Below are positions 9,739 through 21,717 of a stretch of DNA of 35,033 nt, one piece after another (positions within the stretch are counted from its first letter, which is position 1; each line of letters starts with the position of its first letter). The DNA is from Spongospora subterranea (taxonomy: Eukaryota > Endomyxa > Phytomyxea > Plasmodiophorida > Plasmodiophoridae), in NCBI GenBank assembly GCA_900404475.1, contig OUQQ01000154.1:5147-40179 (forward strand), given 5' to 3'. The notes below the pieces were generated by a model, which had not been told where the DNA came from, did no database searches, and worked only from the letters and a program-made list of their open reading frames with translations. Both the position numbers and the translations under genes were made by a program.

Positions 9739-12700
9739 ATGATCCTGATCGCAATCGCTTTGCTGGCCGCAATCGCCCCGGTATTGGCATTCGATGATGG
9801 CGAGCAGTTCCGGGAGCGCTTGTTGATCCGGCCATTGCCTGATCACAATGTCCTTCTTCATTTCGATTTCAACATGACCATTGATCGACGTAAACTCATT
9901 CAACATAAATCGCTTTTTTACAGTTTCGAAATCCCAACGGGTTCATTTTTTTTTTGTAATGACTTTCTTACAATGGAGGTTGATCTGCCCCGCAACACTA
10001 TCTCATCAATGTTCCTTCTAGTGTTAGATCCAGATGATGAACATTATCGCTTTTTCCCCAAATCAATCGCTCAAATCATCACCAAACATCAGGTCTGATT
10101 GCACATTCGTTTTTGCTTTTCACTTTCTTTTTCTTTTCATATTTAAATTGCGAGAGCGAGGTTGCTGTCATTTACCCGCTGAACATGGTTCTGCCATTAC
10201 CTCGCGTCCAGTTTTCAACATAACTGGCCTGATTCCAACTGCTGTTTTCAGTAATCACAGTTTAATCATCCAAATCCATGCTCCAGGTGGGCGAATTTGT
10301 TCTAAAATTAACGCAAGGGCGTTGGCGCTATGCCCATTGGGGCCTACCCGTAGTTCCGGCCCCGACCGGTGCCGAACTCATTGCCTGGGTTCATCGGCAC
10401 GATTCCGACCCTACTGTTGGGTTAGTGTTAGAAACTGGTCACCTTTATCGTTCACCCATCACTCTTCCTTTGATTTATACCTTACCCTTTCACGTCTGTT
10501 TTTTACAGTAGTCGCACCGTAATTACCTGTTTGTTTTCTCTCTTCAAAGTTGTTAGTCCAATGCTAACCTGTTGATAAGTGTTTGTTGAAAAGGGGTTGA
10601 AATTGATTTTCCTTTTAACTGTCCATTTTGACTGGATCAATGTCTAGATCTCAGCGCTGGTCGGGTGTTCAGCAATCATTAAGCGGTATGCTATGCGCCT
10701 CCCTACAGCAGTTGGGCAAGAATGTGCACACGTGTCGACGCGTTCCAGATTCAGCCATCGCCCCCGAGTCGCGTCCGGTTTTTGTCAACACCTCGACTCA
10801 CGAGACGTTTTATGGGGTCCTTCCACGTGAGGCCGTCTGCACAGAGGTAAACAGAATTCACAAATCGTTGTTAAAACCGTTTTAAATTTGTTCATCATTT
10901 CTGCCTCGCATACATTGCATTGCGCAAAACAACACATTTGGTGGCGAATGATTGTGTACGAGTGCAAATATATCGAGTTGCCAATAATTTTTTCAAATTC
11001 GCATGTTGGGTTTTTTCTGTCTAATAAACTCGTATGACCCGATCACATTGCACTGACACAATAATATGTTTTCTGAGCGTAAAAAAATGTTTTTTTCTCA
11101 GAATCTGACGCCATGGGCCAAACTGTTGCCCTGTCGTACTCGTGGCGGTTTAGGGAGGTTGCTGAGTCCGTTAGATTTGCACGATGCGTCCTACCACTCT
11201 ATGGGCATTCATGTGTACTCCGAGACCAACGCTAACAATGAACAGCGAACGGTACATAGATAAAAAAACCCATCATGGTTTCGCTAACCCGTTACAATTC
11301 AGATTGCCCGATTCTTCCTGTCCGTAGTTTTGGATCCAACATACCTGTATAGGTCTAAAGGTTATCCTAATATTACTACTTCGTAAAGCGAGAGTTTCAT
11401 ATCGTGGGCCATTGTGTTGCATCTTCTGTCATTAGATTTCTTTGTCAATAGTCTCACTTTTTTTCCAGTTGATAGTAGGGTTCAATTCGGTTTTGTAAAG
11501 AATTCGTTTTTCGCGAGTTTTGCATATGAGAGTAATTGTTTCCCTTAATCTGCAAATATATTGAATATGTTTGATCCAGTGTGGAGCTTACGTTCATTAT
11601 TGCCTCACGCTACGCTCCCGATGCAATGCTCTCCGTACGGTTAAGTTAGCAGACAGTGTTTTACGTCAGGATAGTCAACTTCTGTTCAGAGTTAGCACTG
11701 AGTGTGAAGTCCATTTTGATGCAGTAAACGCGATCAATGCCAATGGTGCTACTCCTGGCCTAACTACTCCTGTTCCCATACGACGAACTGTACAATAATT
11801 CACTTTTCGGTTACCGTTTTTTTTTTCAATAGCGATTTCTTAGCTGGGTTTACAGTTATGTAACAGAAGACGACAATTTGAAGTTCTCAACCGAATAATC
11901 TTTCCGGAGCATTGTCCCCGGGCTGCCTGGGGTTGTGTTTTTTTAACGTCCAAACGTTCTTACATTGTTTTATTAATATTATTATTATTTTTTAATTGCA
12001 ATATTTTCATAGGGAAATGTGCTTGTATTCGATCCCACCGATTTTGATTTGTCATTTGACCCTGGTCATGAATACCTGGCCAAGTTCCCGGTTCGGGACA
12101 CGCCGATCGTTGTTCAGCGTTATGCTACGGGTCGCGGCCTGCAGTCCGGAGGTATCGTGAACACCGTCGTCAATTCCGGAAGCGTCGCTCGTAACGTTAC
12201 CCTGTTTGATACGTTGCCATGGTAAGAATCAAGATTAACTTCGCATTATTTTCCTTCAAGATGCGTTTTGATTTTCATATGCTCTAGTTTTGTTTGGATT
12301 TGGGAGTCGGGGACCGGCAATACTGTTGGCAAGAAACGTTTGTCAATTCATGTGTAGCGTTTCAATTTTCTGGTGATTCTGTGTTCCCCAGTGATTTTAT
12401 TCGCTGTTGGTTTTTTCATTAGCAGTTTCGATGCAGGGTTCTCTCTCATTTACAGTTTGACGCTGTAGGTATTTCCGTGTTTATTTCCACACGCTGTCGA
12501 TGACAATAAACGGGAGCGTCATCGAACCCTCGTTTATGTCATTTCAGCCAGCTCGGCAGGATTCAAGCCCCAGTATGATCACGATCGAAGTCGAAATTCC
12601 TCCAATGTCGACCTGCCTCATATCAATGCAGTACGATAAGGTGTTTCTTCCCATCAAAGACTTCCCGTAAGTACAACTTTTGCTGAATTTATCGTGTTCT

Positions 12701-13376
12701 GTAATTTCGGTGCGCGATCTTCATGCTCAAAATTTGCCAGTTTTTAACTGATTTTTAGACCCGACGTTGCGCGGGGATTCGATCTAGGCCCCGCTGTAGT
12801 CAACGTCGCCCCCAATGGTGTGTGATTTCTCGTCTGTTATCCTTCAACTTTTAATTGATGCGCTCCTTAGGTCCTCGACTCTACACCGAATCGTTGATTG
12901 TGCTGTTCCCGGGCCCGGATATGTCTATGCCATTTAACGTAATCGCCTTCACCAGTACTTTCCTCGCCTTCTTCTTTGGAACTATGGTAAGCCAGCAACA
13001 ATATTCGAAGTTCGCCAACTACCAAGTTTCGTAAACGAGTTTTGGTATGATCGAAATTTCAATGTCTGAAAACTTTGCAACTCCGTTTTCCGTTCAGCTT
13101 TTCTGCTTAATGATATTCTTAAGTTTGGTTGACGTACTGCGGGTTTTTAAATCATTTATATACGCGATCAAAGTTATTTTGTATATATTCGTAAATCCTC
13201 AGGTGTTTTTGATTTGAGATTCTGCGTTATGGTAGTTTAATGTATTATATCGCCATCCGACCGAATTATCGAGCCGCGAGCGTGGTGGTCTTCTGGTCAA
13301 GTTGATCCGTTTCCTAATTGGGAAGGGCAAAGCGATTGTGGCATCGCTCAAGGACGATAAAATCAAACAGCGCTAA
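9739..13376 (+). CDS. PIGT: GPI transamidase subunit PIG-T
   Basis: PIG-T is the ER-membrane scaffold subunit of the GPI transamidase, which attaches GPI anchors to proteins. Thirteen exons join in phase: 9739-9889, 10028-10092, 10287-10420, 10648-10846, 11102-11251, 11303-11360, 11580-11634, 11690-11789, 12013-12221, 12469-12666, 12759-12817, 12871-12986 and 13236-13376, giving 544 aa (human about 578). The ATG at 9739 opens a good signal peptide (MILIAIALLAAIAPVLA); an upstream in-frame ATG at 9691 is possible. Family landmarks are HYRFFPKSIAQII, TQGRWRYAHWGLP, LSGMLCASL, VLPREAVCTE, NLTPWAKLLPC, QRYATGRGLQ and LYTESLLV. A single C-terminal membrane span (about 480-502, MPFNVIAFTSTFLAFFFG) precedes a basic tail. 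Eight of its 12 introns are 138-255 nt, longer than most other introns in the window. Confidence 0.95.
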
Positions 13377-13730
13377 CGCTGTCGTTAAAACCAACAATAC
13401 AAATGTGTTTTGCATAATTAACCTGGAATGCATGTTAACTATTTTTTAGCACAAAAAAGCAGATGGCAGATCCTTTCTATACTAATGAGCCATTTTTGTA
13501 CTCGGGCTTTCCAAGAGCAACGAAAAGCACTAAAATAAAAAATTAACATCATGGCTTCAGTTAATATGAATTCGTAACAAAAAATAAATAGAGTCAAGAA
13601 GAGAAGATAACCTGACCGATACAAACAGAAGTAAACTGCCAGCTATTATATTTAAAAGACGGCGATACGTTGGGACTTCAATTCGCATGATATCAATCGA
13701 TCTGCGGATGACTGATCGCCCCATAGATAC
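13377..13730. other. Convergent intergenic region between PIG-T and Rpt5
   Basis: The 3' ends of the two genes face each other across 354 bp of AT-rich sequence. I see no further gene. No clear AATAAA-type signal decides either 3' end. Confidence 0.5.
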
Positions 13731-15666
13731 TTAAACATAATACAACAACGACGCTTTCTTCTTGGCTTTCACCTGGTTAATTCCTTCCATAAAGTCTTCG
13801 TGCCCTAGTTCGACAGCACCGCGTCGCAATGCCAACATACCGGCTTCAACACAAACCGCTTTTAGCTGAGCACCATTGAAATCATCGGCGCAACTGACGA
13901 CGGAAAAAGTGAGAAGAAAACACCACGTACAAAAATCTGTTACCGAGCTAATTCGGCGAAATTGACATCGTCCTTGCTGTAGTTCATTTTCCGGCAATGG
14001 ATTGCCAAAATTCGCTTCCGTCCCTGTTCGTTAGGTAAGGGGAATTCAATTTTACGGTCCAACCTGCCGGAACGTAGCAAAGCTGGATCCAAGATATCGG
14101 GGCGATTTGTACATGCAATAACCTAAATTCGCCGATCAGGGCGACGCTCAGTGCAGCGAATCTTCATACCTTGATTCTGGAATCACTGCTGAATCCATCC
14201 AGCTGGTTGAGCAACTCCAACATAGTGCGCTGCACTTCACGGTCGCCAGACTTATCGCTATCAAACCTGTGTATAACAAAAAGCGTCAGCGGGAAAACAA
14301 AGTGCTGGCAAGAACGAAAAATCAAAAATGAACGCAACATCAGCACTGTTCGAACCGGACCGTTTTGTCCCAATGGCATCGATTTCATCAATAAAAATGA
14401 TGGCGGGACTTTTTTCCTTCGCAAGCTCAAATGCATCCCGGACAAGTTTGGCACCGTCCCCGATGAACATCTGGACTAATTGTGGTGCAGCAATCTTCAA
14501 AAAGCATGCATTGGTCTGTGCCGCACAAGCACCTGTTTTTCAAATTGATGCTGGCGAAAAATACCGACTGATTTGAAAGAATCAACTTACGAGCAATCAT
14601 TGTTTTACCTGTCCCTGGTGGACCATACAGCAAAACTCCTTTGGGCGGCTGGATACCAACAGCTAAAAACCGTTCCATGTGGGTCATAGGAAGGACGATC
14701 GCCTCAATCAATTCCTAAAGTTCAAAGCTCAAATTAACGAAAACGAATAAAACGTATGTAAAATGTTGACCCGGCAATTGAAACAGTTACGAAAAGGGCA
14801 AAAAAGCTGCCATGTTTCTCGGTACTAACCTCGATTTGCTTGTCAAGACCTCCGATATCGGTGTAATTTTCGGTAGGCTTCTCATCAACTTCCATGGCCT
14901 TGACACGAGAATCAAACTCTGTCGGAAGCTTGTCCAAAACCAGGTAAGAATCTTTATTGACACCGACTAAATCACCGGGTTTTAGCTCAGCTGGATCTAC
15001 CAATCCCACAACGGGAAGGAACACTATATTGAAAGCGGCCGAGTTAGATCGTTTGTTCACAGGTATGGAAAGATCCGAAAACGTGGGAAAATTGACAAAA
15101 TCACCTGTCTGTCGTGTACTGGTTTTAACCACAACGCATTTGCCTTTTCGGGTCGCGTTGAGATCAACAGCCGCACCGTCCTCTTCGGTGTCCTCATCCA
15201 ATTCTAAAACTTCAACAATATTCGCTACCAGGTACGGAAGCTGCTTATTCAACTTGATTTTCTCGTAGTTATCTATAATCTCAAAACGTTAGATTTTTAA
15301 AGGTGGAAAAAAGGCAAGAGCATGAGATGGAAGCTTATATGAAAAATTTAGGATATTATCCTAAAACGCTGATACGTCGAAGGGGGAGAATTGAAACAAC
15401 AAATAAATTACACAACCAGAAAGTACATATTAAACCCCTTAAACACCTTTGATTTTGGCGTGCATGGTTTTTTGTTCATGTGTAAGGCGAGTTGCCTCTG
15501 AGGTCATCACCCGAACGTTCGTATCCAGCATACGAGTTAGGCCTTCTAACTGCTCTGTAGTCTTAGAGGCGATTTCCCGATCAATATCATCGTTGGCGGC
15601 ATCGTCCTCTCCCCAGATGGCGCGATCCGTCAATGGCGCGGCATCAGTCATCACAACATCGGCCAT
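13731..15666 (-). CDS. PSMC3: 26S proteasome regulatory AAA-ATPase Rpt5 (S6A)
   Basis: Rpt5 is one of six ATPases in the base of the 19S particle that unfold substrates and open the 20S gate. Eight minus-strand exons join in phase: 15666-15447, 15272-15105, 15023-14830, 14714-14591, 14532-14361, 14266-14170, 14122-13944 and 13893-13731, giving 438 aa (human 439). Visible parts are an N-terminal coiled coil, an OB domain with [20 protein letters not shown], Walker A GPPGTGKT (225-232), the pore-loop aromatic in MFIGDG (257-262), Walker B IIFIDEID (280-287), [14 protein letters not shown] with the arginine fingers, and a C-terminal Tyr-Tyr-Val that fits the HbYX gate-opening motif. Introns are 174, 81, 115, 58, 94, 47 and 50 nt. 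The 81-nt intron has no stop in the reading frame. Confidence 0.97.
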
Positions 15667-15950
15667 CGCTGCTTTTGAAAGCCTGGCGATTCCTAGAGCG
15701 AATCCAGTTCCTGATTGTGATTGATTTCAGCACACAGCCGATCTCCACACAATTAAACTTGTTAAACTGCCGCGCCTATTAGAGATTAACTGCGACAAGT
15801 CAAGCGGGTTGCACCATATGTTGCGCAGCCCCTCAAGTCCCACTGTGTACCAGGGTACTGTACCTATCGGAACCGGTCATTCACGGTCGGGAACTGGCCC
15901 GTACCTGTAGGTTTTCAGAAGCTGTATGGATGGGATGTCGTGGGCTCCCG

Positions 15951-16051
15951 CCACTGGGACGGCTGTCCATTTCGAGTCTTTGACGTTGCGTTGTGAAGGC
16001 GTGTGGTCACAAGCAACGCCAAAGACTCGAAATGGACAGCCGTCCCAATGG
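15951..16051. repeat. Long near-perfect hairpin (about 45-bp stem, 10-nt loop)
   Basis: Left arm 15951-15996 and right arm 16007-16051 are reverse complements apart from two mismatches and one extra base. The shared core is gacggctgtccatttcgagt. The loop is aggcgtgtgg. The element lies 285 bp upstream of the Rpt5 start codon in sequence with no recognised gene. It could be a small-RNA precursor, a miniature inverted-repeat element or an inverted duplication; nothing in the sequence decides between these. Confidence 0.85.
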
Positions 16052-17880
16052 CCTATCGCTACAAGTGTCAAGTGCAGCAACGCGACAGGTACATGGTCAA
16101 CGGGAAATGATGAATTTGTACAGTACCACGATATCGCATATCAATGATATTATGTTTTCAAAGCTGATGAGGTTTTCCTGATCTTGACCCTGGAATTTGA
16201 GACCTGTTTGGCGATAGGGACTCTGAATAAAGCGGCAATCGATGATTACGATTTATAAACTGAATAAGGTGCCGCTGTTTGTTCAACGAGGAATGGGTCT
16301 TCCGACAATTATTACGCTCGTGGCGAATAGATGACGAAAACGATAACACAATTCAGTAGCAGCGATGTGACGATCAATAAGGAGAAAAAATCGGTTGGAA
16401 ATTGCCCAACTTGCCCAGCAGCATTGAACATGGATTGGGAAGTGATTGATTGACAATGCAGCGGACACTTTATTGCCTAGCCAATTTGACACGTTCACGA
16501 GGTAACTACGATTGTTAGGACTCTTCTCCCTGATGAACCATCCTGATTGTAGTGGTTTTTTGAAAATCCTTTGATCCAAATTTCGCCAATTTCCTGATCA
16601 GGTTGGCCTACGGTTACGCTGTAGACGTTAGATTTTTAAAGCCGGCGATTATTCTGTCAATCAAGATGTTTTGCAAAGCTACCTATGTGCCATGAGAAGC
16701 AAAGTTAGCACTCGAGCACCGATGCAGGCAGACATCCTCCGCATTCAAGCCAAGAACGCTACAAGTGGAATGGCTTTCATGATTCGCTCACTCTATTGTA
16801 TGCATGGGATTGAGCCTACTGTAAACAGCATGGGCAGAACAAAGAATCAAATAAGGAAGGGCAGTTATTTTTCGCCGAAGGCCATGAAATCATCGGAATG
16901 CAACGATATTAATGTTCTGCACGCACAGACCTGCTCGTCGATTCAGCTCATTCTTGGTGGAGTTTGATGAAATCATGGTTTGCCCTTCTTCTCTTGCAAA
17001 TTTGAGACTCTTGCAATTTAGTGAGCCATTTCTTTGCGAGATGTGGAGTTCTGAAACTTTGCAAAGAACAATAGCCCTGATTAGGTATTTGATTTATTAC
17101 CGATTTCATCGCTGTCAGTAATGAAAATGTTGGATTTTGTTCGCCAGTGTTTTAGCATGAACTTGTAGTCCAGCGCCTTACCAGTTATCATGTCGAAAAG
17201 CATGATTTCGACACTGCTGTTTGGCGGTATTTCGTTTCTTATCTGGGCTGATGTCGTGTGTTCTCGACAACCTTGATCATAGTAGCAAATTAGCGATATC
17301 GGTCTCAGAGGAGAACAAGATGAAGAGAAATATTCAACGTGGCACAATAAGCATCACCTCGAGGGGATGATCATAGCTCACCGGTGGACAGGACGAATGG
17401 TTTTCTACGGGTGAAACGACGTCTATTCCTGGCGATTTTCCGACTGTCCATACTTTCGCTATGCAACTGGTCACACTGTCACAGTGGACGTTCATGTGGG
17501 GCCGCCTGACCCAACTACGGTATTATTCAGATGCGTACAGACTGTGTACCGTCGCCGGACATGAATCAGTCGCGAAGTGGCTAAAACGGTGTCGCCCTCG
17601 AAACATCGTTTGGTCCTCGCGGGCAGAAGATGCTAATAATTCCAGCTAAAAATCCGATGGGTAGGATTGTTGAGACAGCAATGACGTTTTGATAGATTTG
17701 TCTGAGCAGGGCGACGTAAAATCGAGATCGCTGAATTGCCCGCCGGCAAACAAAGGACGGCAACGTTCAGAAAAAGAAAAGCTGGGCGTACGTTAACGGT
17801 TATAACAAATTGATTGCATGTAGAAAACCTGATATATAGTTGTAAAAAAAGCTGTCGAGCTGGCGACGCTTACTGACTGT
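16052..17880. other. Unresolved region, possible coding pieces on the minus strand
   Basis: No family is recognised. The most coding-like stretch is on the minus strand at 17347-17081 (EIPPNSSVEIMLFDMITGK, followed by DYKFMLKHWRTKSNIFITD) and is followed by a usable donor. A second minus-strand piece at 17700-17600 reads like a membrane span (AVSTILPIGFLAGIISIF). A plus-strand stretch near 17450-17560 also reads well (YATGHTVTVDVHVGPPD). I could not join these into one phase-consistent gene, so they may be exons of an unknown membrane protein or decayed sequence. Confidence 0.3.
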
Positions 17881-18238
17881 GATATCGGTACACGCCACCA
17901 TTTCACATCTTCCTTCTCAATTTATGCTTCGTGTAGCGATGATCATTATGCGAAAAAACCAAGTCGTTCAGTTCTCGACTAAGAATATTTCTGACATTTG
18001 GGAGGAATTCCATTCTGCAAATTCCCGCAAAATCGACGATCTGACAGATCTGCCGGATTTGGACATCGCAGATATCTGGCAGAACGCTGCGCAACCGTTT
18101 GGGGCAACAACAGCCTACGACATAAATCCAATTTACGAGAACGGTTCAACAACTCAAGCGCTGCCGTTGCTTGCACGAGGACATATTGTTTATCCTGCGA
18201 TCATCACAAATTACGATCTTGGATCACCGGATTTTTGA
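17879..18238 (+). CDS. Hypothetical open frame
   Basis: A 119-codon frame ends 66 bp from the 3' end of tectonic, which converges on it. The text (NISDIWEEFHSANSRKIDD, DLPDLDIADIW, AAQPFGATTAYDINPIY) is acidic and plausible as protein but matches no family known to me. The minus strand is also partly open here. It could be the last exon of a plus-strand gene beginning upstream, or a chance frame. Confidence 0.25.
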   Translation: MISVHATISHLPSQFMLRVAMIIMRKNQVVQFSTKNISDIWEEFHSANSRKIDDLTDLPDLDIADIWQNAAQPFGATTAYDINPIYENGSTTQALPLLARGHIVYPAIITNYDLGSPDF

Positions 18239-18304
18239 TTTTGAAAAACATAGCGTTCTTTTATACATATACAGTAAATAAAATGACATGGATGACAATA
18301 CATT

Positions 18305-20517
18305 CTACACAGATAGAGGATAAAGGACGTCATCCGGTAAATAGGGAACCATTGGAGGAGCAGGTGGGGTGACAGATGTCAATCCCCCTTCCGGCAAGCT
18401 GATGAACGTAACGGACACCTTGATCAGGAATGATTGCCTCTCGGAGTCAGTAACTGTCCTCATCTGCCATCTAAATTGCCGCGCTGAGTTGGAGACACAA
18501 TATTCACGATAAACATGGCGCTGACGTTGTTGTCCCGTATTTGACCCTGGCAGCCACAATCGTCGATTGTGGATTAGATACACTTCCTAGAAAACCAGTA
18601 AGCACCTCGATCTGCAGCGAATCGACGACTCCGATACATGAGTTTCGGATTGATGACCAGATCTGCAAATCTGTTTCAGAAACAGTTGTGAATGCTCACA
18701 ATGGCAATACAAAAGAGGACGGCGGATCGTCTTTTGTCACAAACACCCATTCCGACGGATTGTTATACGAAGAATTTCCCCATTGCCCAAGATAAAGCGG
18801 ATCCAGCACATTCAGGTAATCGGAGATTTTTCCGGCCCGACACATAGTTTCGAGTTCAGTCGCAGAAAGATGGATCAAACAGCTGGACAATAAAGATTCT
18901 CCGAAGCCAACAACAATCCGATCCGACTCCAACAGCGAACAAGATGAAGTCGAACTCGCTAAGATGTTAGTCAGCTTCGAGCTCAGAGCATGGATAGCGT
19001 TGTACCATGAAGTGTCAATCCATTAACTTGCTGCTCAATGAACTCCCTTCCGTTTAGTATCACTTTTTGACCGGCAAGAAGTGGATATCCAGGTAGATAT
19101 CCAGGATTGCCCGACTTCGGCCTGCTATCATCTATTTGGACCCAATCCTGATGTTGTGAATTAGTGTGAAGTTTGTTCTGAGCTGGTGCAGAATTTGATC
19201 CTAACCCTGATGAAAGTGGTAGAAAAAGTTTGCTCAACTTTTGCTGAAGCAGAAGGAGAGCATTTTCCGCTAGCAGTAACATTCGAGACTTTTAGTGATG
19301 CTCTTACAAACGATATTTGTCCAGATTTACTGTAGCCGATGTTATAGGAGACCTTAAAAGAATATAAAAGATGTTTGAATAAGCACTTGTTTGAAAACCT
19401 ACTCCAACGATAGCGTTAGTGCAAACACAAGATGCATTCACATAAACTGGAACGGGGACATTTGCAACCGGTGTTCTGACTTTGGTAACGGGGTCTTCAT
19501 AAAATATAGACGTTACGTTGACGGAGAGATAGCCTGATGGAACTTCAGGCGAAGCGGTCGCTGTCTACATGCGTAAAGTTTAATCATAGGTGAAGAATAA
19601 CGCAAAGCTTAGGCCTACCATGCCGACGAACATATTGGTTGTATATGTCGCAGAGCTGAGGATCCCTGTACAAGCCGATGACAATGGGCTCAGGGACCGT
19701 GAACACACAGTTGATACGTCTTGCTCAAATAAAGCAAACGAGGCGTCGTTGCCTGATGGAGACATTTAAACCCAATATTCAATCTAAATTGATTCAAAAT
19801 TACATTCATTTGTAAATCCGGTTGAAGGCATCGGCAGGAACCCGAGACCATATGGAACCAATTGCTGCAAAGAGTTCTTCCGTGCAGAAACGATCGGAAA
19901 CCCAGTTCGATATTTAATGGTCGAATAAATGGGATCAGGGCTTCGCGATATCTGAAAACTGAAGGGCTCCATTGCACGATAATCGTCAAACATGCCGCTT
20001 GTAATTTTAGTAGGATACGCCTCATAATATGTTCCAGTAACCGGATTGTTTGTTTCCTGATGAATTGCATCATCAAAGCGCTGATTTTGATTCTGTTTAA
20101 ACTTACCTTGACACAGAGCATGTTGTCAACAAAGGTGTAAATTAAATCTTGGCGTTGATTTGCCCTGAATAAAGATGAATCTACACATTTCACGAAGTCT
20201 GTCGTAGCAGCAGTGCTAGAAACAACACTTGAGAACAAGGCTATTTCCTCTTGGGAACAATCTGGATCGCATGCACATGAGACATCGCATCTCTCAAACG
20301 TCATATCGCAAGTGCATGGACCTAGTAGCTTCTTGTTCAGAAGCCAAAACAGTCAAACTGTAAACTGGATTTATTTCATACCGAGATCACGAGAAACAGA
20401 ACCCTGAAAAGCGTCGTTGACCACTACCTTGCTGGTATCAATTGGATATGTGCTGTTGGCCAATGAACAATCGGTTAGATGTAAAATCACCGTCATTAAA
20501 ACGGTTAACAGGACCAT
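18305..20517 (-). CDS. TCTN: Tectonic-family ciliary transition-zone protein
   Basis: Tectonics are secreted or membrane glycoproteins of the MKS/B9 complex at the ciliary transition zone, where they help gate ciliary entry. Ten minus-strand exons join in phase: 20517-20403, 20321-20107, 20056-19804, 19752-19619, 19564-19403, 19352-19206, 19147-19006, 18958-18741, 18662-18526 and 18470-18305, giving 562 aa (human TCTN1 about 587). Features are a signal peptide (MVLLTVLMTVILHLTDCSLA), the diagnostic CDVSCACDPDC near residues 50-60, YRTGFPIVSA, FALFEQDVSTVC, the KSGNPGYLPGYPLLAG block and LTGFLGSVSNPQSTIV. No C-terminal membrane span is seen, so it resembles TCTN1 more than TCTN2/3. Introns are 47-81 nt, and several contain a ctaac/ctaat branch-like site. 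Confidence 0.93.
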
Positions 20518-21111
20518 CTTCCCTAACGACACCCGAAACTACCTCTCCACAATAACGATTAAATGAACTCTTTAGTCACTTTCCAGCAGTCAACGATACC
20601 AGTGTTGGATAGTATGGGCTGCGCCAGTACGATCCCTGGCCAGGTTCAACGGGGATAATTATTCTAATGACGACAATACTACAACGGCGCGATCGCCGGA
20701 TAATCATGGTAATTATGGCATACCAAAAACGGAGCAGACAACGTTTTTAGGCGAAATTGTGTGTTCAAAACAGTTAGGCCTTCCTAAACCCCGGTTGGTT
20801 GTCCTGAATTGATCGGGCGTCATAGCACCACCGTCGTGTGAATGAAACAGGCAACTGCAGTGGCGACTTATTTCGCAAACTGAGACAATAGGCCGGTTAT
20901 TGTGGTTACACGAGTGTTACACGTGCCGTTACCTGCAACGTCATCATGAGTCCGCGCAAGGCCGCCTGGGTCAATTGTTTTGAAAGCCGTGACTCATTGG
21001 TTTAGCCAACACCCGGCCAACAGTCGAAAAATCGCCGATACTATATTGATTTCTCTTATCCTCGACCCAAAACAAGATAATAGTGGCGATATTACTGCCT
21101 TGGGCTTTGCA
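20518..21111. promoter_or_regulatory. Divergent upstream region, tectonic / MADS gene
   Basis: 594 bp separate the two divergent start codons, so the promoters of both genes should lie here. I see no gene, and no RFX X-box or CArG box that I would defend. Confidence 0.4.
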
Positions 21112-21717
21112 ATGGGCAGGAAACGCATTGATATAGAACGGATCAAGGACGATAAGCGCAGGAATGAGACATTCCGTAAAAGGAAGGCCGGACTTCTCAA
21201 GAAGGTAAGAAGCTATTCTTGTTGCCGGACCACATTGCGGGTATACAGTATTTCTTTTTTTCAACCCGTTTGCTCTATAGGCTCAGGAATTAGGAACTCT
21301 ATGCGATTGTGAAGTGGCTTTGAGTCAGTATTATCAGTTTCGGTATCGGAGCTTGTTCGTTAACTAACTCTGTCTGCTCCAGTTTTAATCAACGACAACA
21401 AGATTACGGCGTTCTCGAACAGCAACATTGACGGTATGTTGAACAGCTACTTTCATTCCGAAAGTGGAGTCGAGTTCGTATCCGACCCCGGTGACGCGGT
21501 CGTCGAAACCGTTCAAGAAACGGCTTTCGATCCCGACCACCTACTCAGGAAAAGACGCCGCGAACAGCTCCAGCAATACGAGGATGCCGATCCGCCGTTC
21601 AGCGCCAGCCAAGCACTGTTAACGGGATGTAGGTACCTGCCCACCGAGCAAGATTCCTATGCAGCCCAAGCCGAGTCAGACCTAAATCAGCCAGACCTGG
21701 CGACCCAATTGTTTTAA
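21112..21717 (+). CDS. MEF2-type MADS-box transcription factor
   Basis: Exons 21112-21204, 21281-21323 and 21383-21717 join in phase (introns 76 and 59 nt) to give 156 aa. The protein starts MGRKRIDIERIKDD at residue 1, then has the basic helix RKRKAGLLKKAQELGTLCDC and the beta strand EVALILIN. Starting with MGRK, and having CDCE in the helix-strand turn, places it with MEF2-class rather than SRF-class proteins; fungal Rlm1/Smp1 are the same class. After the MADS box comes a short MEF2-like region (SNSNIDGMLNSYF) and an acidic, Arg-containing tail. It is far shorter than animal MEF2 (over 400 aa), with no long activation domain visible. Substitutions RRNETF for RNRQVTF and LGT for LSV are unusual in the DNA-contacting helix. 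Confidence 0.9.

Noticed and set aside
9364..9906. 180-codon minus-strand open frame
   Set aside because: It is antisense to PIG-T exon 1 and its upstream region, with no family signature.
19690..20304. Single 204-codon minus-strand frame as one exon
   Set aside because: Only its first part is tectonic. The rest runs through two introns, and the true exons lie in other frames.
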